From Paenibacillus_AR sp051594765 (GTDB lineage Bacteria; Bacillota; Bacilli; Paenibacillales; NBRC-103111), in NCBI RefSeq assembly GCF_051594765.1, contig NZ_JBPPGJ010000023.1, positions 1 through 64,000 on the forward strand: a DNA stretch of 64,000 nt. The letters run 5' to 3'. The notes beneath the pieces were generated by a model that saw only the letters and a list, made by a program, of their open reading frames with translations, ran no database searches and was not told the DNA's origin. A program made the translations under genes and the position numbers. Shown piece by piece: positions 49,600-58,541 of the stretch. How positions within the stretch are numbered: position 1 is the stretch's first letter; each line of letters opens with the position of its first letter.

Positions 49600-49793
49600 G
49601 GGCGCTCACTCTCCCCGGTGATGTCGCATTTATTGCGGATGAAATGAATTTGGTTCTCCAGCCGGTTCCGGTACTCCTCGTCTTCCTTGCTCAGACCGGT
49701 CTTCGAATTCCATTGCTCCAGCTCTTGAAGCAGCCGCGGCAGATCCTTGTCCGCATTGGCGCAATCATAATTGCTCTCCAGTTGATCCAGCAT
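49596..49793 (-). CDS. Small acidic helical hypothetical protein, 65 aa
   Basis: No family recognised. Charged, Glu/Asp-rich helical protein (LPRLLQELEQWNSKTG ... EEYRNRLENQIHFI) with two Cys. The start ATG at 49793 has GGAGGACCTT just upstream on the minus strand. Coupled by a 4-base overlap to the 94-aa coiled-coil gene. Confidence 0.6.
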   Translation of the reverse strand: MLDQLESNYDCANADKDLPRLLQELEQWNSKTGLSKEDEEYRNRLENQIHFIRNKCDITGESERP

Positions 49794-49861
49794 AAGGTCC
49801 TCCCATTGTCAAAAAAGGATGGTGGGCTAACATTGAATCCCCCTATAGGATGCGTTAGGCG

Positions 49862-49908
49862 CAAAAAAAGCATTCGACCCCCTCAAAAACAAGCAGGAGG
49901 TCGAATGC
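49862..49908 (-). terminator. Terminator downstream of hydF (minus strand)
   Basis: GCATTCGACC (49870-49879) / GGTCGAATGC (49899-49908) is a perfect 10-bp stem followed on the minus strand by seven T. Confidence 0.8.
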
Positions 49909-49946
49909 TATATATGGCGATACGTCGCCCGTTCACTATGCCTTGT

Positions 49947-49983
49947 CCCTGCCGGACCCGGAATTCGGCAGGGGCATTTTTTT
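49947..49983 (+). terminator. Plus-strand terminator-like hairpin at the 3' end of hydF
   Basis: CCCTGCCG (49947-49954) / CGGCAGGG (49966-49973), with outer TGCC/GGCA, is followed by seven T on the plus strand. No plus-strand gene lies just upstream, so it probably stops antisense transcription. Confidence 0.5.
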
Positions 49984-49992
49984 GTTCAAATG

Positions 49993-51225
49993 TTACTCTT
50001 CGTCCCAAAGCATACGTGCCAAAGGGAACATCTCGATGGCACGGGGGAAGATTCCTTGCACATAAGCGATCAGCACTCCGTAGTTCACGATCGGAACGCC
50101 GGCTTCCACCGCCTGGGCGATCCGGTGCAGCATGGAGCGGCGATTCAGCATACAGGAGCCGCAGTGCACGATCAAGGAGTAGTCCTGAATGTTCTCCGGG
50201 AAGGAATACCCGTTGGCAAATTCGAAGACGATCTCCTTGCCTGTCACTTGGCGGATCCAACGGGGAATCTTCACCCGCCCGATATCGTCGGACTGCTGAT
50301 GGTGGGTACAGGCCTCTGCGATCAGCACCTTGTCCCCGTCCTGCAGGCTCTCCACGGCCTTAGCTCCTTTTACCAGCTCCACCAGATCACCCTTATGACG
50401 GGCAAAGAGGATGGAGAAGGAGGTGAGCGGTACGTCCTTCGGCGTGTCCGCCGCCACTTTCAGGAAGGCTTGGGAATCGGTAATGACCAGCTTGGGCTTG
50501 GTGCCGAGCCGCTCCAGGGTCTCCTTCAGCTCGAATTCCTTGGTGACGACGGCAATGGCATCGCTCTCGAGAATGTCCCGGATGGTCTGCTGCTGCGGAA
50601 GGATAAGGCGTCCCTTGGGAGCGGCCTTGTCTATAGGGGTGACCAGCACCACGAAGTCGCCTGGACCGATGAGATCGCCGACGATCTTGAATTTATCCTC
50701 GTCATCGGGAACGGCTTCGCCCATCGCTTTGCGCAGCTCGTTCATTCCTTTGCCCGCGGAGGCGGAGACCGGCAGCACCTTCAGCTCCAGCCTGGCGGCC
50801 GCTTCACTCAGCATAGGCTCCACACTGGAGATGAGATCGGTTTTGTTCAACACACCGATGGCAGGGATCTTCTTCGTCCGGAGATAGGCGGCCATGGAGA
50901 CCTCGAAGTCGCTGATGCCCTCACTGGCATCCACCACGAGAAGAGCCAGGTCCGTCTTCTCCAGCACCTCCAGCGTCTTGCGCTTGCGCAGTTCACCAAG
51001 CTCACCTTCATCATCCAGACCGGCTGTATCGATGAAGACCACGGGACCTAGCGGGAGCAGCTCCATCGCTTTGTAGACCGGATCAGTAGTTGTTCCCTTG
51101 ACGGCCGATACCACGGCGATCTCCTGCTTCGTTATGGCGTTGATCAAGCTGGATTTGCCTGCATTCCGCTTGCCGAACAGAGCGATATGGACCCGGTTGG
51201 ACCGGGGGGTGGCGTTCAAGCTCAT
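49993..51225 (-). CDS. hydF: [FeFe]-hydrogenase maturation GTPase HydF
   Basis: 410 residues. A TrmE/Era-like GTPase domain has G1 GKRNAGKSSL, G3 DTAGLDDEGE and G4 NKTD. A dimerisation domain follows, then the C-terminal cluster-binding domain with ACTHH and, about 50 residues on, HCGSC: the CxHx(46-53)HCxxC signature of HydF. HydF is the scaffold on which the H-cluster subcluster is built by HydE and HydG. The ATG at 51225 follows AGAGGAG. Neither hydE, hydG nor a hydrogenase gene is in the window. Confidence 0.92.
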   Translation of the reverse strand: MSLNATPRSNRVHIALFGKRNAGKSSLINAITKQEIAVVSAVKGTTTDPVYKAMELLPLGPVVFIDTAGLDDEGELGELRKRKTLEVLEKTDLALLVVDASEGISDFEVSMAAYLRTKKIPAIGVLNKTDLISSVEPMLSEAAARLELKVLPVSASAGKGMNELRKAMGEAVPDDEDKFKIVGDLIGPGDFVVLVTPIDKAAPKGRLILPQQQTIRDILESDAIAVVTKEFELKETLERLGTKPKLVITDSQAFLKVAADTPKDVPLTSFSILFARHKGDLVELVKGAKAVESLQDGDKVLIAEACTHHQQSDDIGRVKIPRWIRQVTGKEIVFEFANGYSFPENIQDYSLIVHCGSCMLNRRSMLHRIAQAVEAGVPIVNYGVLIAYVQGIFPRAIEMFPLARMLWDEE

Positions 51226-51239
51226 GGCGGTTGCTCCTC

Positions 51240-52652
51240 TCATTTACCGGGTGTTCCGGGCTTGGTGACTTGGTGGAGGTTCAGAATCCGATCCGTTTCC
51301 TCCGGGGTAAACCGGCCTTCGGACAAGAGCACGTCCCGGACGGTGCAGCCCCCGGCCTGTGCCGCCAGCGCGATTCTGGACGCTTCCGCATACCCGACGT
51401 GGTTGACCAGTGCGGCGGCCAAGGCGGAGGAGAGCTCTACACTCTCCAGACATCGCTCGCGATCGGCCTCTATGCCCCGAATGCACTTCTCTTCGAAGAG
51501 TGTGACGGCCCTCGTCAGCAGCTCGAGGGATTCCAGCAGGCACTCGGCGATCAGCGGAGTGAAGGCGTTCAGCTCCAGCTGACCGCTCATCGCCGCCATG
51601 GTGATGGCCGAATCATTGGCGATGACCCGCATGGCCGTCTGGCCCATCATCTCGGCGATAACGGGGTTGGCCTTGCCGGGCATGATGCTGGAACCGGCCT
51701 GCACGGCAGGAAGCCGGAGCTCGCCGAGGCCGCCGCGCGGTCCCGAAGCCAGCAGCCGAAGATCATTGGAGATCTTCAGCAGATTGGAAGCGGCCGCCTT
51801 CAGCATGCCGGAGACTTCCACGAACACGTCCATGTTCTGCGTCAGGTCCATGGGATATTCGCTTCGGGCCAGTCCCAAACCCGTCAAGTCCTGCAACAGC
51901 TCGGTCACGGTATAGATATACTTAAGCGGAGCATTGAGTCCGGTGCCGATGGCCGTTCCGCCCAAGTTGATCTCCCGTAACCGTTCTTCAACCTTATAGA
52001 TCCTCCAACGGTCCCGCGCGATGGCCTTCGCGTAAGCGCCAAAGCCTTGGCCGGCCGTCATGGGCAGGGCGTCCATCAGCTGGGTTCGGCCCAGCTTCAG
52101 CACGTCCGCCAGCTCTTGCTCCTTCTCTTGAAGCGCTTCCTGAAGGGAAGCGAAAGCTCGAGACAGAGGGCGGAGGAGACGAATGGCGGCGATCTTCAGG
52201 GCGGTGGGGTAGACGTCATTGGTGGATTGGCCGCAGTTCACATGGTCGACCGGGTGAACCATTCCGTAATCCCCCGGGCGTCCGCCGAGCCGAAGAATCG
52301 CCAGATTGGCGATGACCTCATTGACATTCATATGAGTGGAAGTCCCGGCTCCGCCTTGGAAGGCATCAACCGGGAATTGGCTGCGGTGCGGATTGCCGAT
52401 GGCCTCCTCGCAGGCGCCGGCTATGGCTTCGGCCACGGGGGCAGGAATGAGCTTCAAGCGCCCGTTGGCGAGGGCGGCGGCTTGCTTCACGGTGATGATG
52501 GCTTGGATCAGATGTGGGTTGGCGGGTTTCCCGCTGATGGAGAAGTTCTCCATGGCCCGGGCCGTATGAATCCCGTACAACGCATCGGCGGGGATACTTT
52601 TGGTTCCCAGCATGTCGGTTTCCGTCCGGAATGGCGCAGCTGCATCAGACAT
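51240..52652 (-). CDS. aspA: Aspartate ammonia-lyase
   Basis: 470-residue fumarase/aspartase superfamily enzyme converting aspartate to fumarate and ammonia. GTSTHMNVNEVIAN and NCGQSTNDVYPTA near residues 105-145 and the mobile-loop signature GSSIMPGKANPVIAE near 325 are visible. GATGGAG precedes the ATG. It lies immediately upstream of hydF with the hydF ribosome binding site overlapping its end, so the two are one operon. aspA is a known neighbour of hyd maturation genes. Confidence 0.92.
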   Translation of the reverse strand: MSDAAAPFRTETDMLGTKSIPADALYGIHTARAMENFSISGKPANPHLIQAIITVKQAAALANGRLKLIPAPVAEAIAGACEEAIGNPHRSQFPVDAFQGGAGTSTHMNVNEVIANLAILRLGGRPGDYGMVHPVDHVNCGQSTNDVYPTALKIAAIRLLRPLSRAFASLQEALQEKEQELADVLKLGRTQLMDALPMTAGQGFGAYAKAIARDRWRIYKVEERLREINLGGTAIGTGLNAPLKYIYTVTELLQDLTGLGLARSEYPMDLTQNMDVFVEVSGMLKAAASNLLKISNDLRLLASGPRGGLGELRLPAVQAGSSIMPGKANPVIAEMMGQTAMRVIANDSAITMAAMSGQLELNAFTPLIAECLLESLELLTRAVTLFEEKCIRGIEADRERCLESVELSSALAAALVNHVGYAEASRIALAAQAGGCTVRDVLLSEGRFTPEETDRILNLHQVTKPGTPGK

Positions 52653-52676
52653 TGAATCAACTCCATCCTTAGAAAC

Positions 52677-52700
52677 GTTACATTATATATGAATTGTAAC
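52677..52700 (-). promoter_or_regulatory. Inverted repeat in the aspA-hydF promoter region
   Basis: GTTACA (52677-52682) and TGTAAC (52695-52700) flank an AT-rich centre. On the minus strand the centre reads CATATATAATG, offering a TATAAT -10. An operator covering the promoter is likely; the regulator is not identified. Confidence 0.5.
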
Positions 52701-52759
52701 AAATCTGCGGGATCCGTTCCGCAGGGATTCGTGAAGAAATCCTAACAATTGCTCCTGGG

Positions 52760-52799
52760 AAAAAACCGAAAGCCGCTCCGGAATCCCGGAACGGCTTTC
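52760..52799 (-). terminator. Terminator of the 93-aa gene (minus strand)
   Basis: GAAAGCCG (52768-52775) / CGGCTTTC (52792-52799) with an inner TCCGG/CCGGA pair, followed on the minus strand by GGTTTTTT. Confidence 0.8.
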
Positions 52800-52811
52800 A
52801 CGACGAGGGGA

Positions 52812-53093
52812 TCAGAAGCCTGGCAGCGCCCTCGGTTCATTTTTATAAATAATGCGGGTGGAGTTGTAAACGGATTGCCGGTCCGCCTCCAGATACATCT
52901 CGCCGGAAAACCGGTACACCTGGTCGTCCTCCTCGGCATAAATCTCGATCCGCCCGCTGGTCATGCTGACATTCAAGGCAATCCCGTTGGGCAGATCCAC
53001 GACATACGAGGCCTTGCGGAAGGAATTGGGCAATCTGAGCCATCTGCCGGATACGGCTTCGACTAAATAAGAATCACGATTCATGTACGCCAT
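52812..53093 (-). CDS. Hypothetical protein, 93 aa
   Basis: No family recognised. Soluble, mixed composition, with a probable beta-rich middle (SGRWLRLPNSF ... GRIEIYAEEDDQVYRFSGEMYLEADRQSV). An AGGAG lies two bases before the ATG at 53093 and 11 bases before the next in-frame ATG at 53084, so either may be used. A terminator follows; no cotranscribed neighbour is obvious. Confidence 0.6.
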   Translation of the reverse strand: MAYMNRDSYLVEAVSGRWLRLPNSFRKASYVVDLPNGIALNVSMTSGRIEIYAEEDDQVYRFSGEMYLEADRQSVYNSTRIIYKNEPRALPGF

Positions 53094-53181
53094 TGCTCCT
53101 CACATCTTTGATCCTGTAACTTTGCTTCCTATGGATATGATCGGTTTCCGGCAGATATGACTCTGCATAAACCTGTCATAA

Positions 53182-53364
53182 CTAGGTGCCCAACAGGGTC
53201 CGGCGCCGCGGCTCTTCCTCGTTGACATAGGCCGGGCCATCCATCCACAGCCGCTCCATCTCCGATTCCTGCTCTTGCTCCCGCAGGATGTCAGCGGCAT
53301 TCCTGCTCTTCACACGCCCATAAAGCGAGGCTTCTCTTGCTTGCTGCCGAGCTGTTCGAAACAT
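53182..53364 (-). CDS. Small charged hypothetical protein, 60 aa
   Basis: No family recognised. AAGGGGAGG sits 7 bases before the ATG. The sequence is rich in Arg and Glu (RTARQQAREASLYGRVKSR ... REQEQESEMERLW) and ends RRRTLLGT; no hydrophobic core is apparent, so it may be intrinsically disordered or helical. Stand-alone. Confidence 0.5.
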   Translation of the reverse strand: MFRTARQQAREASLYGRVKSRNAADILREQEQESEMERLWMDGPAYVNEEEPRRRTLLGT

Positions 53365-53473
53365 GATGATCCCTCCCCTTCTTGAAGGTATTGTGCGCTG
53401 CCGGGCCGCACCGTATCAGGCCTTTTCCTCATATCCAACATTTTGCGCCGGCTTGCTGGCTGATGGAAACGTC

Positions 53474-53504
53474 AAAAAAACCGAAAGACCCGAGGGTCTT
53501 CCGG
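53474..53504 (-). terminator. Terminator of the 60-aa gene at 53521 (minus strand)
   Basis: CCGAAAGACCC (53481-53491) / GGGTCTTCCGG (53494-53504), one mismatch, followed on the minus strand by seven T. Confidence 0.8.
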
Positions 53505-53520
53505 TTCGTGGGCTGTGCCG

Positions 53521-53703
53521 TTACTGGATGCTTCCGATCCCGCTGCGTTCAAGCGCATGTTCCCAGCTTGGGTAGTAATACAGCGCGTTCTTCATGAGGT
53601 CGGGATGGGATTTCTTCACGCTTTTCTTGGATAGCGCTTCCCCTTGCCCGTGCAGCCGGGCGATTTGAACCGCGACTTCTTCTGCAGACATTGATTGCTC
53701 CAT
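53521..53703 (-). CDS. Small hypothetical protein, 60 aa
   Basis: No named family recognised. The ATG at 53703 follows CAGGAGG at 8 bases; an in-frame ATG at 53754 has no such site. Content suggests a small helical DNA-binding-like fold (SAEEVAVQIARLHGQGEALSKKSVKKSHPDLMKNALYYYP-type, ending SWEHALERSGIGSIQ). Phrases like 'HPDLMKNALYYYPSWEHAL' recur in uncharacterised Bacillales homing/HNH-associated and zinc-ribbon proteins, but I do not assign a role. Confidence 0.55.
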   Translation of the reverse strand: MEQSMSAEEVAVQIARLHGQGEALSKKSVKKSHPDLMKNALYYYPSWEHALERSGIGSIQ

Positions 53704-53870
53704 GGTGGAATCCTCCTGTCGGATCAGATTTCGTTGCCATAGATGCGCGTTCATGGAAGTTACCCTACAGTTTGGACAGGCGTATCTGCTTTTATACCTG
53801 ATTCTCTATATGGGATGTATGAAATATGGGGGGGCAGAAACACTAAACCCATGAAAGGAGGGGCTTTAGC

Positions 53871-54449
53871 ATGGATCCGAACCAATGGTTCGACGAGCTG
53901 AGCCGGAAGCAGACGGAATTGGGCGCTGACCGGTGGGGTTATTGGCGGGAGCATGTGCTGTTTACGTTCGACTGGTGGCTGCTGCTGCTGTATTTCGTCG
54001 TCGGCTGGTTCGTGTGGTGGAGGCTGGCGGACAAGAGGAAGCTGACGGAGCTCCTGCCATTGGGTCTGTATGTTCTCTTGATCTCCCTGTCCTTGGATAT
54101 GGTGGGCGCCGAGCTGGGGCTCTGGGACTACCCCAAGATGATCCTGCCGTGGGGAGCCAGGCTGGCTGTAGTGGATGCCGTGCTGCCCCTGTTCTATATG
54201 CTGGTCTACCAATATACCCGCAGCCTCCGGGGGTACACAGCGGGTCTTGTGGGCCTGTCGCTGCTGTTCTCCTTCGTCTTGGAGCCCTTCATGGTGAAGG
54301 TGGGGGTGTACCGCCCCCTCCAGTGGAAGCATTTGTTCTCCGTTCCCGGCTACCTGTTCGTGGGCTTGGTTTCCCTCTGGCTGTCGACCATGACGGTCCG
54401 TCTGATGAAGCGCCGAAGACCGGGAGGCGAATGGAGCCCGGCGGAATAA
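53871..54449 (+). CDS. CBO0543-type multi-pass membrane protein
   Basis: 192 residues with about five hydrophobic segments and many Trp/Leu. The segment LGLWDYPKMILP followed by DAVLPLFYMLVYQYTRS fits the CBO0543 family common in Bacillales, whose function is unknown. AAAGGAGGGG precedes the ATG. Confidence 0.7.
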   Translation: MDPNQWFDELSRKQTELGADRWGYWREHVLFTFDWWLLLLYFVVGWFVWWRLADKRKLTELLPLGLYVLLISLSLDMVGAELGLWDYPKMILPWGARLAVVDAVLPLFYMLVYQYTRSLRGYTAGLVGLSLLFSFVLEPFMVKVGVYRPLQWKHLFSVPGYLFVGLVSLWLSTMTVRLMKRRRPGGEWSPAE

Positions 54450-54477
54450 AAAAAAGCCGTACGGGCAGTCCGTACGG
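54448..54477 (-). terminator. Terminator of the DUF2627 gene (minus strand)
   Basis: CCGTACGG (54457-54464) / CCGTACGG (54470-54477) stem, followed on the minus strand by eight T. Confidence 0.78.
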
Positions 54478-54503
54478 AGCTGAAGCAGTTGCGTCCACGC
54501 CTC

Positions 54504-54779
54504 TTAGGGTTCAGGAGGGCGGGGGCGTTTTTTCTTCGCGCGGAATTGCGGCGCTACATAGCCTCTCTTGCGGTCCCGGAAAAAAATCCAGCCTCCGATA
54601 AAGGCGGAGCCAACGGCGAACAGCAGCAAGCCTAGCAGGAAACGGCCCCACTGAAAGCCGCCCTCCGGCTCGAATTGATGGAAGAACGCATTCTTCATGG
54701 CCAAAAACCCATAGGTTGCCGCCAATCCGGGTATAACCAGCATCAGCGCGGCGGCAAGCCGTTGAAGCAACAGTCGCAA
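54504..54779 (-). CDS. DUF2627 membrane protein (YqzF-like)
   Basis: 91 residues with two hydrophobic helices (about 5-25 and 46-66), FFRDRKRGYVAPQF after the second and a Lys/Arg/Pro tail. DUF2627 genes lie next to the bkd genes in B. subtilis (yqzF), as here. Function unknown. Confidence 0.82.
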   Translation of the reverse strand: MRLLLQRLAAALMLVIPGLAATYGFLAMKNAFFHQFEPEGGFQWGRFLLGLLLFAVGSAFIGGWIFFRDRKRGYVAPQFRAKKKRPRPPEP

Positions 54780-54901
54780 GATGGACTACCCCTTTCTCTT
54801 ATACGCCCGAAAAAAATGCGGGGTCTTCTACATTTTATACTAGGATTCGCCCGGAAAAAAAGGTTAAAATGGAAGGGACTTTGCGAGGAGGGGTAAAAAG
54901 A

Positions 54902-56323
54902 ATGACGAAGCAATACGATGTGGTCGTGCTCGGCGGCGGAACCGGAGGTTATGTCGCGGCCATCCGGGCAGCCCAACTGGGGAAAACGGTGGCGGTCGTC
55001 GAGAAGGACAAGCTGGGGGGGACCTGTCTCCACCGGGGCTGCATTCCGACCAAAGCACTCCTCCGCAGTGCGGAGCTGGCCGCTTCCATGCGGGAGAGCG
55101 AAGCTTACGGAATCGCAGCGGGACCCGTAACCGTTCATTTCCCCAAGGTGCTCGAGCGCAAGGACCGAATCGTGGACCAGCTCCACCGGGGTGTGCAGTA
55201 CTTGATGAGAAAAAATAAAATTGACGTATATGAAGGCACGGGCCGCGTCATCGGACCGTCCATCTTCTCGCCGAAGAGCGGCGCAGTGGCGGTGGAGCTA
55301 GCCGATGGCGAGATGGAGACGCTGGTGCCGAAGCAGCTGATCCTGGCCACAGGCTCCCGGCCCCGTCTGCTGCCGGGCATGGAAGCGAACGGAGATCAGG
55401 TGATGACCAGCGACCATGCGCTGCGGATGGAGGAGCTGCCCCAGTCCATCGTCATCATCGGCGGTGGAGTAATCGGGGTGGAATGGGCTTCCATGCTTCG
55501 AGATTTCGACGTGGACGTCACCGTCGTGGAGTACGGCGGCAGGCTGGTGCCCTATGAGGATGCCGAGGTGTCCCGGGAGCTGGAACGGATATTCCGCAGC
55601 CGAGGGATCCGGGTGTTGACGGGTGCCCGGGTGCTGCCGGAGACCATCCGCTGGGACACGGAGGGAGTCCGGCTCCAAGCCGAGCAGAAGGGAGCCATCG
55701 TGGACCTGAAGGCGGACAAGATCCTGGTCAGCGTTGGCCGCGAGGCCAACACGGAGGGCTTGGGGCTTGAGAATACGGATGTGAAGGTGGAACGCGGAGT
55801 CATTCGGGTGAACGAATTCATGCAGACGACGGAATCCCACATCTATGCCATCGGAGACGTGAACGGCGGTCTTCAGCTGGCCCATGCGGCCGGACACGAG
55901 GGCATCCTGGCCGTGGAGCATTTCTGGGGGGAGAAGGCGGAGCCCTATGCACAGCATCTGATTCCGCGCTGCATCTATGGCCGTCCGGAGATCGCCAGTG
56001 TCGGCTGGACGGAGGAGCAGGCCGCCGAGAAGGGCTTCGAGGTGAAGACCGGGAAGTTCACGTTCAAGGCGCTGGGCAAAGCATTGGTTCACGGCGATGC
56101 CGACGGCTTCGTCAAGGTCATTGCCGACCGTAAAACGAACGACATCCTGGGCGTCCACATGATCGGAGCGCAGGTAACGGACCTGATCTCCGAAGCGGCA
56201 TTGGCCCAATTGCTGAATGCTACGCCGTGGGAGGTGGGCGCAACCATCCACCCCCATCCGACCATGTCCGAGGCTCTGATGGAGGCCATGCTGGCGGTAG
56301 ACGGGCGTGCCATTGGGATCTGA
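54902..56323 (+). CDS. lpdV: Dihydrolipoyl dehydrogenase (E3) of branched-chain oxoacid dehydrogenase
   Basis: 473-residue flavoprotein reoxidising dihydrolipoamide. FAD site VLGGGTGGYVAAIRAAQLG, redox pair in GGTCLHRGCIPTKALL (Cys near 43 and 48), NAD site IIGGGVIGVEWASML and the C-terminal active-site HPHPTMSEAL (His/Glu). The ATG at 54902 follows GAGGAGGGG; the frame open from 54869 is not used. It leads the bkd cluster. Confidence 0.95.
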   Translation: MTKQYDVVVLGGGTGGYVAAIRAAQLGKTVAVVEKDKLGGTCLHRGCIPTKALLRSAELAASMRESEAYGIAAGPVTVHFPKVLERKDRIVDQLHRGVQYLMRKNKIDVYEGTGRVIGPSIFSPKSGAVAVELADGEMETLVPKQLILATGSRPRLLPGMEANGDQVMTSDHALRMEELPQSIVIIGGGVIGVEWASMLRDFDVDVTVVEYGGRLVPYEDAEVSRELERIFRSRGIRVLTGARVLPETIRWDTEGVRLQAEQKGAIVDLKADKILVSVGREANTEGLGLENTDVKVERGVIRVNEFMQTTESHIYAIGDVNGGLQLAHAAGHEGILAVEHFWGEKAEPYAQHLIPRCIYGRPEIASVGWTEEQAAEKGFEVKTGKFTFKALGKALVHGDADGFVKVIADRKTNDILGVHMIGAQVTDLISEAALAQLLNATPWEVGATIHPHPTMSEALMEAMLAVDGRAIGI

Positions 56324-56375
56324 GAAGGGGCCGACCGGTCCGAATTCCGGCGCTTCCGGGCTTTAGGGCATCAAA

Positions 56376-56404
56376 TTGTATTCTTCGGAGAAACCGACTA
56401 TAAT
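56376..56404 (+). promoter_or_regulatory. Promoter upstream of bkdAA
   Basis: TTGTAT (56376-56381), 17-base spacer, TATAAT (56399-56404). It lies in the 160-base gap after lpdV. A sigma-54 (-24/-12) motif, used by the B. subtilis bkd operon, is not seen. Confidence 0.55.
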
Positions 56405-56485
56405 GACGATAAGAGCCAAGTCTTAGTACCTGGTATTAATCCGGTTTAAGCTGGCTGTACTCTTAACAAGGGAGGGTTTCCCCTT

Positions 56486-57511
56486 ATGTCGATCGGTCAA
56501 TTGCACCGCCACAGGTCAGTCGGACTGTCTGATGAGGAAGCGGTCGGGATGTACCGCAATATGCTGCGCGCCCGCAAGTTCGACGAGCGAGGATTCGTTC
56601 TGCAGCGGGCCGGCAAGATTGCCTTCCACGTATCCGGAATCGGCCAGGAAGCGGCCCAGGTGGCTGCGGCTACGGCGCTCCGGACGGATGAGGACCATTT
56701 TCTGCCCTATTACCGGGATTACGCCTTCGTCTTGACCGTTGGAATGACCATGCGGGAGCTGATGTTATCCCTGTTCGCCAAGGCGGAGGACCCTAACAGC
56801 GGCGGCCGGCAGATGCCGGGCCACTTCGGCCATAAGAAGCTGAAGATCGTCACCGGCTCCAGTCCGGTCACGACGCAGGTGCCTCATGCCGTTGGTATTG
56901 CGTTAGCGAAGAAGATGCGCAAGGAACCGGGCGTAGCTTGGGCCACCTTCGGCGAGGGCTCCAGCAACCAAGGGGATTTCCACGAGGGCTGCAATTTCGC
57001 CGGGGTCCATAAGCTGCCTGTGATCCTGATGTGCGAGAATAATCAGTACGCGATCTCGATTCCCGTCTCCCAGCAGTTGGGCGGTCGGGTGGTCGACCGG
57101 GCCTTGGGCTACGGCATGGAAGGGGTCCGGGTGGACGGCAACGATCCGCTGGAGGTCTACCGCGTCGTGAAGGAAGCCAGGGAGCGTGCGTTGAACGGCG
57201 GAGGAGCCACCCTGATCGAGGCCATGATGTACCGGATCTCGCCCCACTCGACGGCCGATGACGATATGCTGTATCGGACGAAGGAAGAGGTGGAGACCAA
57301 CCGGGCCAAGGACGGCCTTCCGATTTATAAGCAGTATCTGATCGACATCGGGCTCTGGAGCGAGGAGCAGGACCAGGCGCTGGCGGCGGAGATCGCCAAG
57401 GAAATCACCGATGCGACCAACTATGCGGACCAGGCGCCGTATGCCAAGCCGGAGGATGCGCTCCTGCATGTGTATGGCGATGCTTCTTCGGAAGCGGAAG
57501 GAGGATTCTAG
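56486..57511 (+). CDS. bkdAA: Branched-chain 2-oxoacid dehydrogenase E1 alpha subunit
   Basis: 341 residues with the TPP-binding region TFGEGSSNQGDFHEGCNFAGVHKLPVI-type near 155 (GEGSSNQGDFHE...NN) and the phosphorylation-loop-like HSTADDDMLYR. With BkdAB it decarboxylates the 2-oxoacids of Val, Leu and Ile, giving primers for iso/anteiso fatty acids typical of Bacillales. GGGAGGG precedes the ATG. Confidence 0.94.
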   Translation: MSIGQLHRHRSVGLSDEEAVGMYRNMLRARKFDERGFVLQRAGKIAFHVSGIGQEAAQVAAATALRTDEDHFLPYYRDYAFVLTVGMTMRELMLSLFAKAEDPNSGGRQMPGHFGHKKLKIVTGSSPVTTQVPHAVGIALAKKMRKEPGVAWATFGEGSSNQGDFHEGCNFAGVHKLPVILMCENNQYAISIPVSQQLGGRVVDRALGYGMEGVRVDGNDPLEVYRVVKEARERALNGGGATLIEAMMYRISPHSTADDDMLYRTKEEVETNRAKDGLPIYKQYLIDIGLWSEEQDQALAAEIAKEITDATNYADQAPYAKPEDALLHVYGDASSEAEGGF

Positions 57512-57514
57512 CGG

Positions 57515-58495
57515 ATGGCCGTGATCACTTATCTGGAAGGCATCCGTTCCGCCATGCAGGAAGAGATGCAGCGGGACGGGAACGTATTCGTATTGGGCGA
57601 GGACGTGGGCAAGGGCGGCGTGCTGAACGCCACCAAGGGCCTGCGGGACCTGTACGGCCATGACCGCGTCCTCGACACGCCATTGGCGGAATCCGCCATT
57701 GCCGGCGTGGCGATCGGCGCCGCCATGTACGGCATGCGCCCCATCGCCGAGATGCAATTCGCGGACTTCATGCTGCCCGCTACCAATCAGATCATCAGCG
57801 AGGCGGCCAAGATCCGCTATCGCTCCAACGGGGATTGGAACTGCCCGCTGGTCATCCGTGCGCCTTATGGCGCTACGGGAGGCGGAGCGCTGTACCATTC
57901 ACAATGCCCCGAATCCATCTATTTCGGAACCCCGGGCTTGAAGATCGTCGCCCCTTCGGATCCGTACGATGCCAAGGGATTGATGAAGGCGGCGATCCGG
58001 GACGAGGATCCGGTGCTGTTCTTCGAGCATAAGAAGTGCTACCTGTCCATTACCGGCGACGTGCCCGAGCAGGATTACATCGTGCCGATCGGCAAGGCGA
58101 AGGTGAAGAGGGAGGGGGCGGACATTACCGTCATCTCCTACGGATTGACGGTTCATTATGCCCTGAAGGCTGCCGAGGAGCTGGCCAAGGAAGGCATCAG
58201 CGTCCACGTGCTGGACCTCCGCACGCTTCAGCCCCTCGACAAGGAGGGTATTCTGGAGGCGGTACGGCGCACGGGCAAGGTGCTCATCATCCACGAGGAC
58301 AACAAGACCGGCGGCGTTGGGGCGGAGGTCTCGGCCATCATTTCCGAGGAGCTATTCTTCGAGCTGGATGCTCCGATCATGCGCCTCTGCGGAGATGACA
58401 TCCCCGCTGTCGGCATGGCGCCGACCATCGAGAAGTTCTTCCTCTTGAACCCGGATAAGGTCAAGGAAGCCATGCGCAGGCTGGCGGAGATCTAA
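57515..58495 (+). CDS. bkdAB: Branched-chain 2-oxoacid dehydrogenase E1 beta subunit
   Basis: 326-residue transketolase-like partner of BkdAA: VFVLGEDVGKGGVLNATKGL, DTPLAESAIAGVAIGAAMYG and FADFMLPATNQI are family hallmarks. It begins 4 bases after bkdAA with GGAGGATTCTAGCGG upstream. Confidence 0.95.
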   Translation: MAVITYLEGIRSAMQEEMQRDGNVFVLGEDVGKGGVLNATKGLRDLYGHDRVLDTPLAESAIAGVAIGAAMYGMRPIAEMQFADFMLPATNQIISEAAKIRYRSNGDWNCPLVIRAPYGATGGGALYHSQCPESIYFGTPGLKIVAPSDPYDAKGLMKAAIRDEDPVLFFEHKKCYLSITGDVPEQDYIVPIGKAKVKREGADITVISYGLTVHYALKAAEELAKEGISVHVLDLRTLQPLDKEGILEAVRRTGKVLIIHEDNKTGGVGAEVSAIISEELFFELDAPIMRLCGDDIPAVGMAPTIEKFFLLNPDKVKEAMRRLAEI

Positions 58496-58541
58496 GGGGA
58501 TAGTCAAGGAAGGGAACAGGCGAATTGAGGGAGGTACATAG

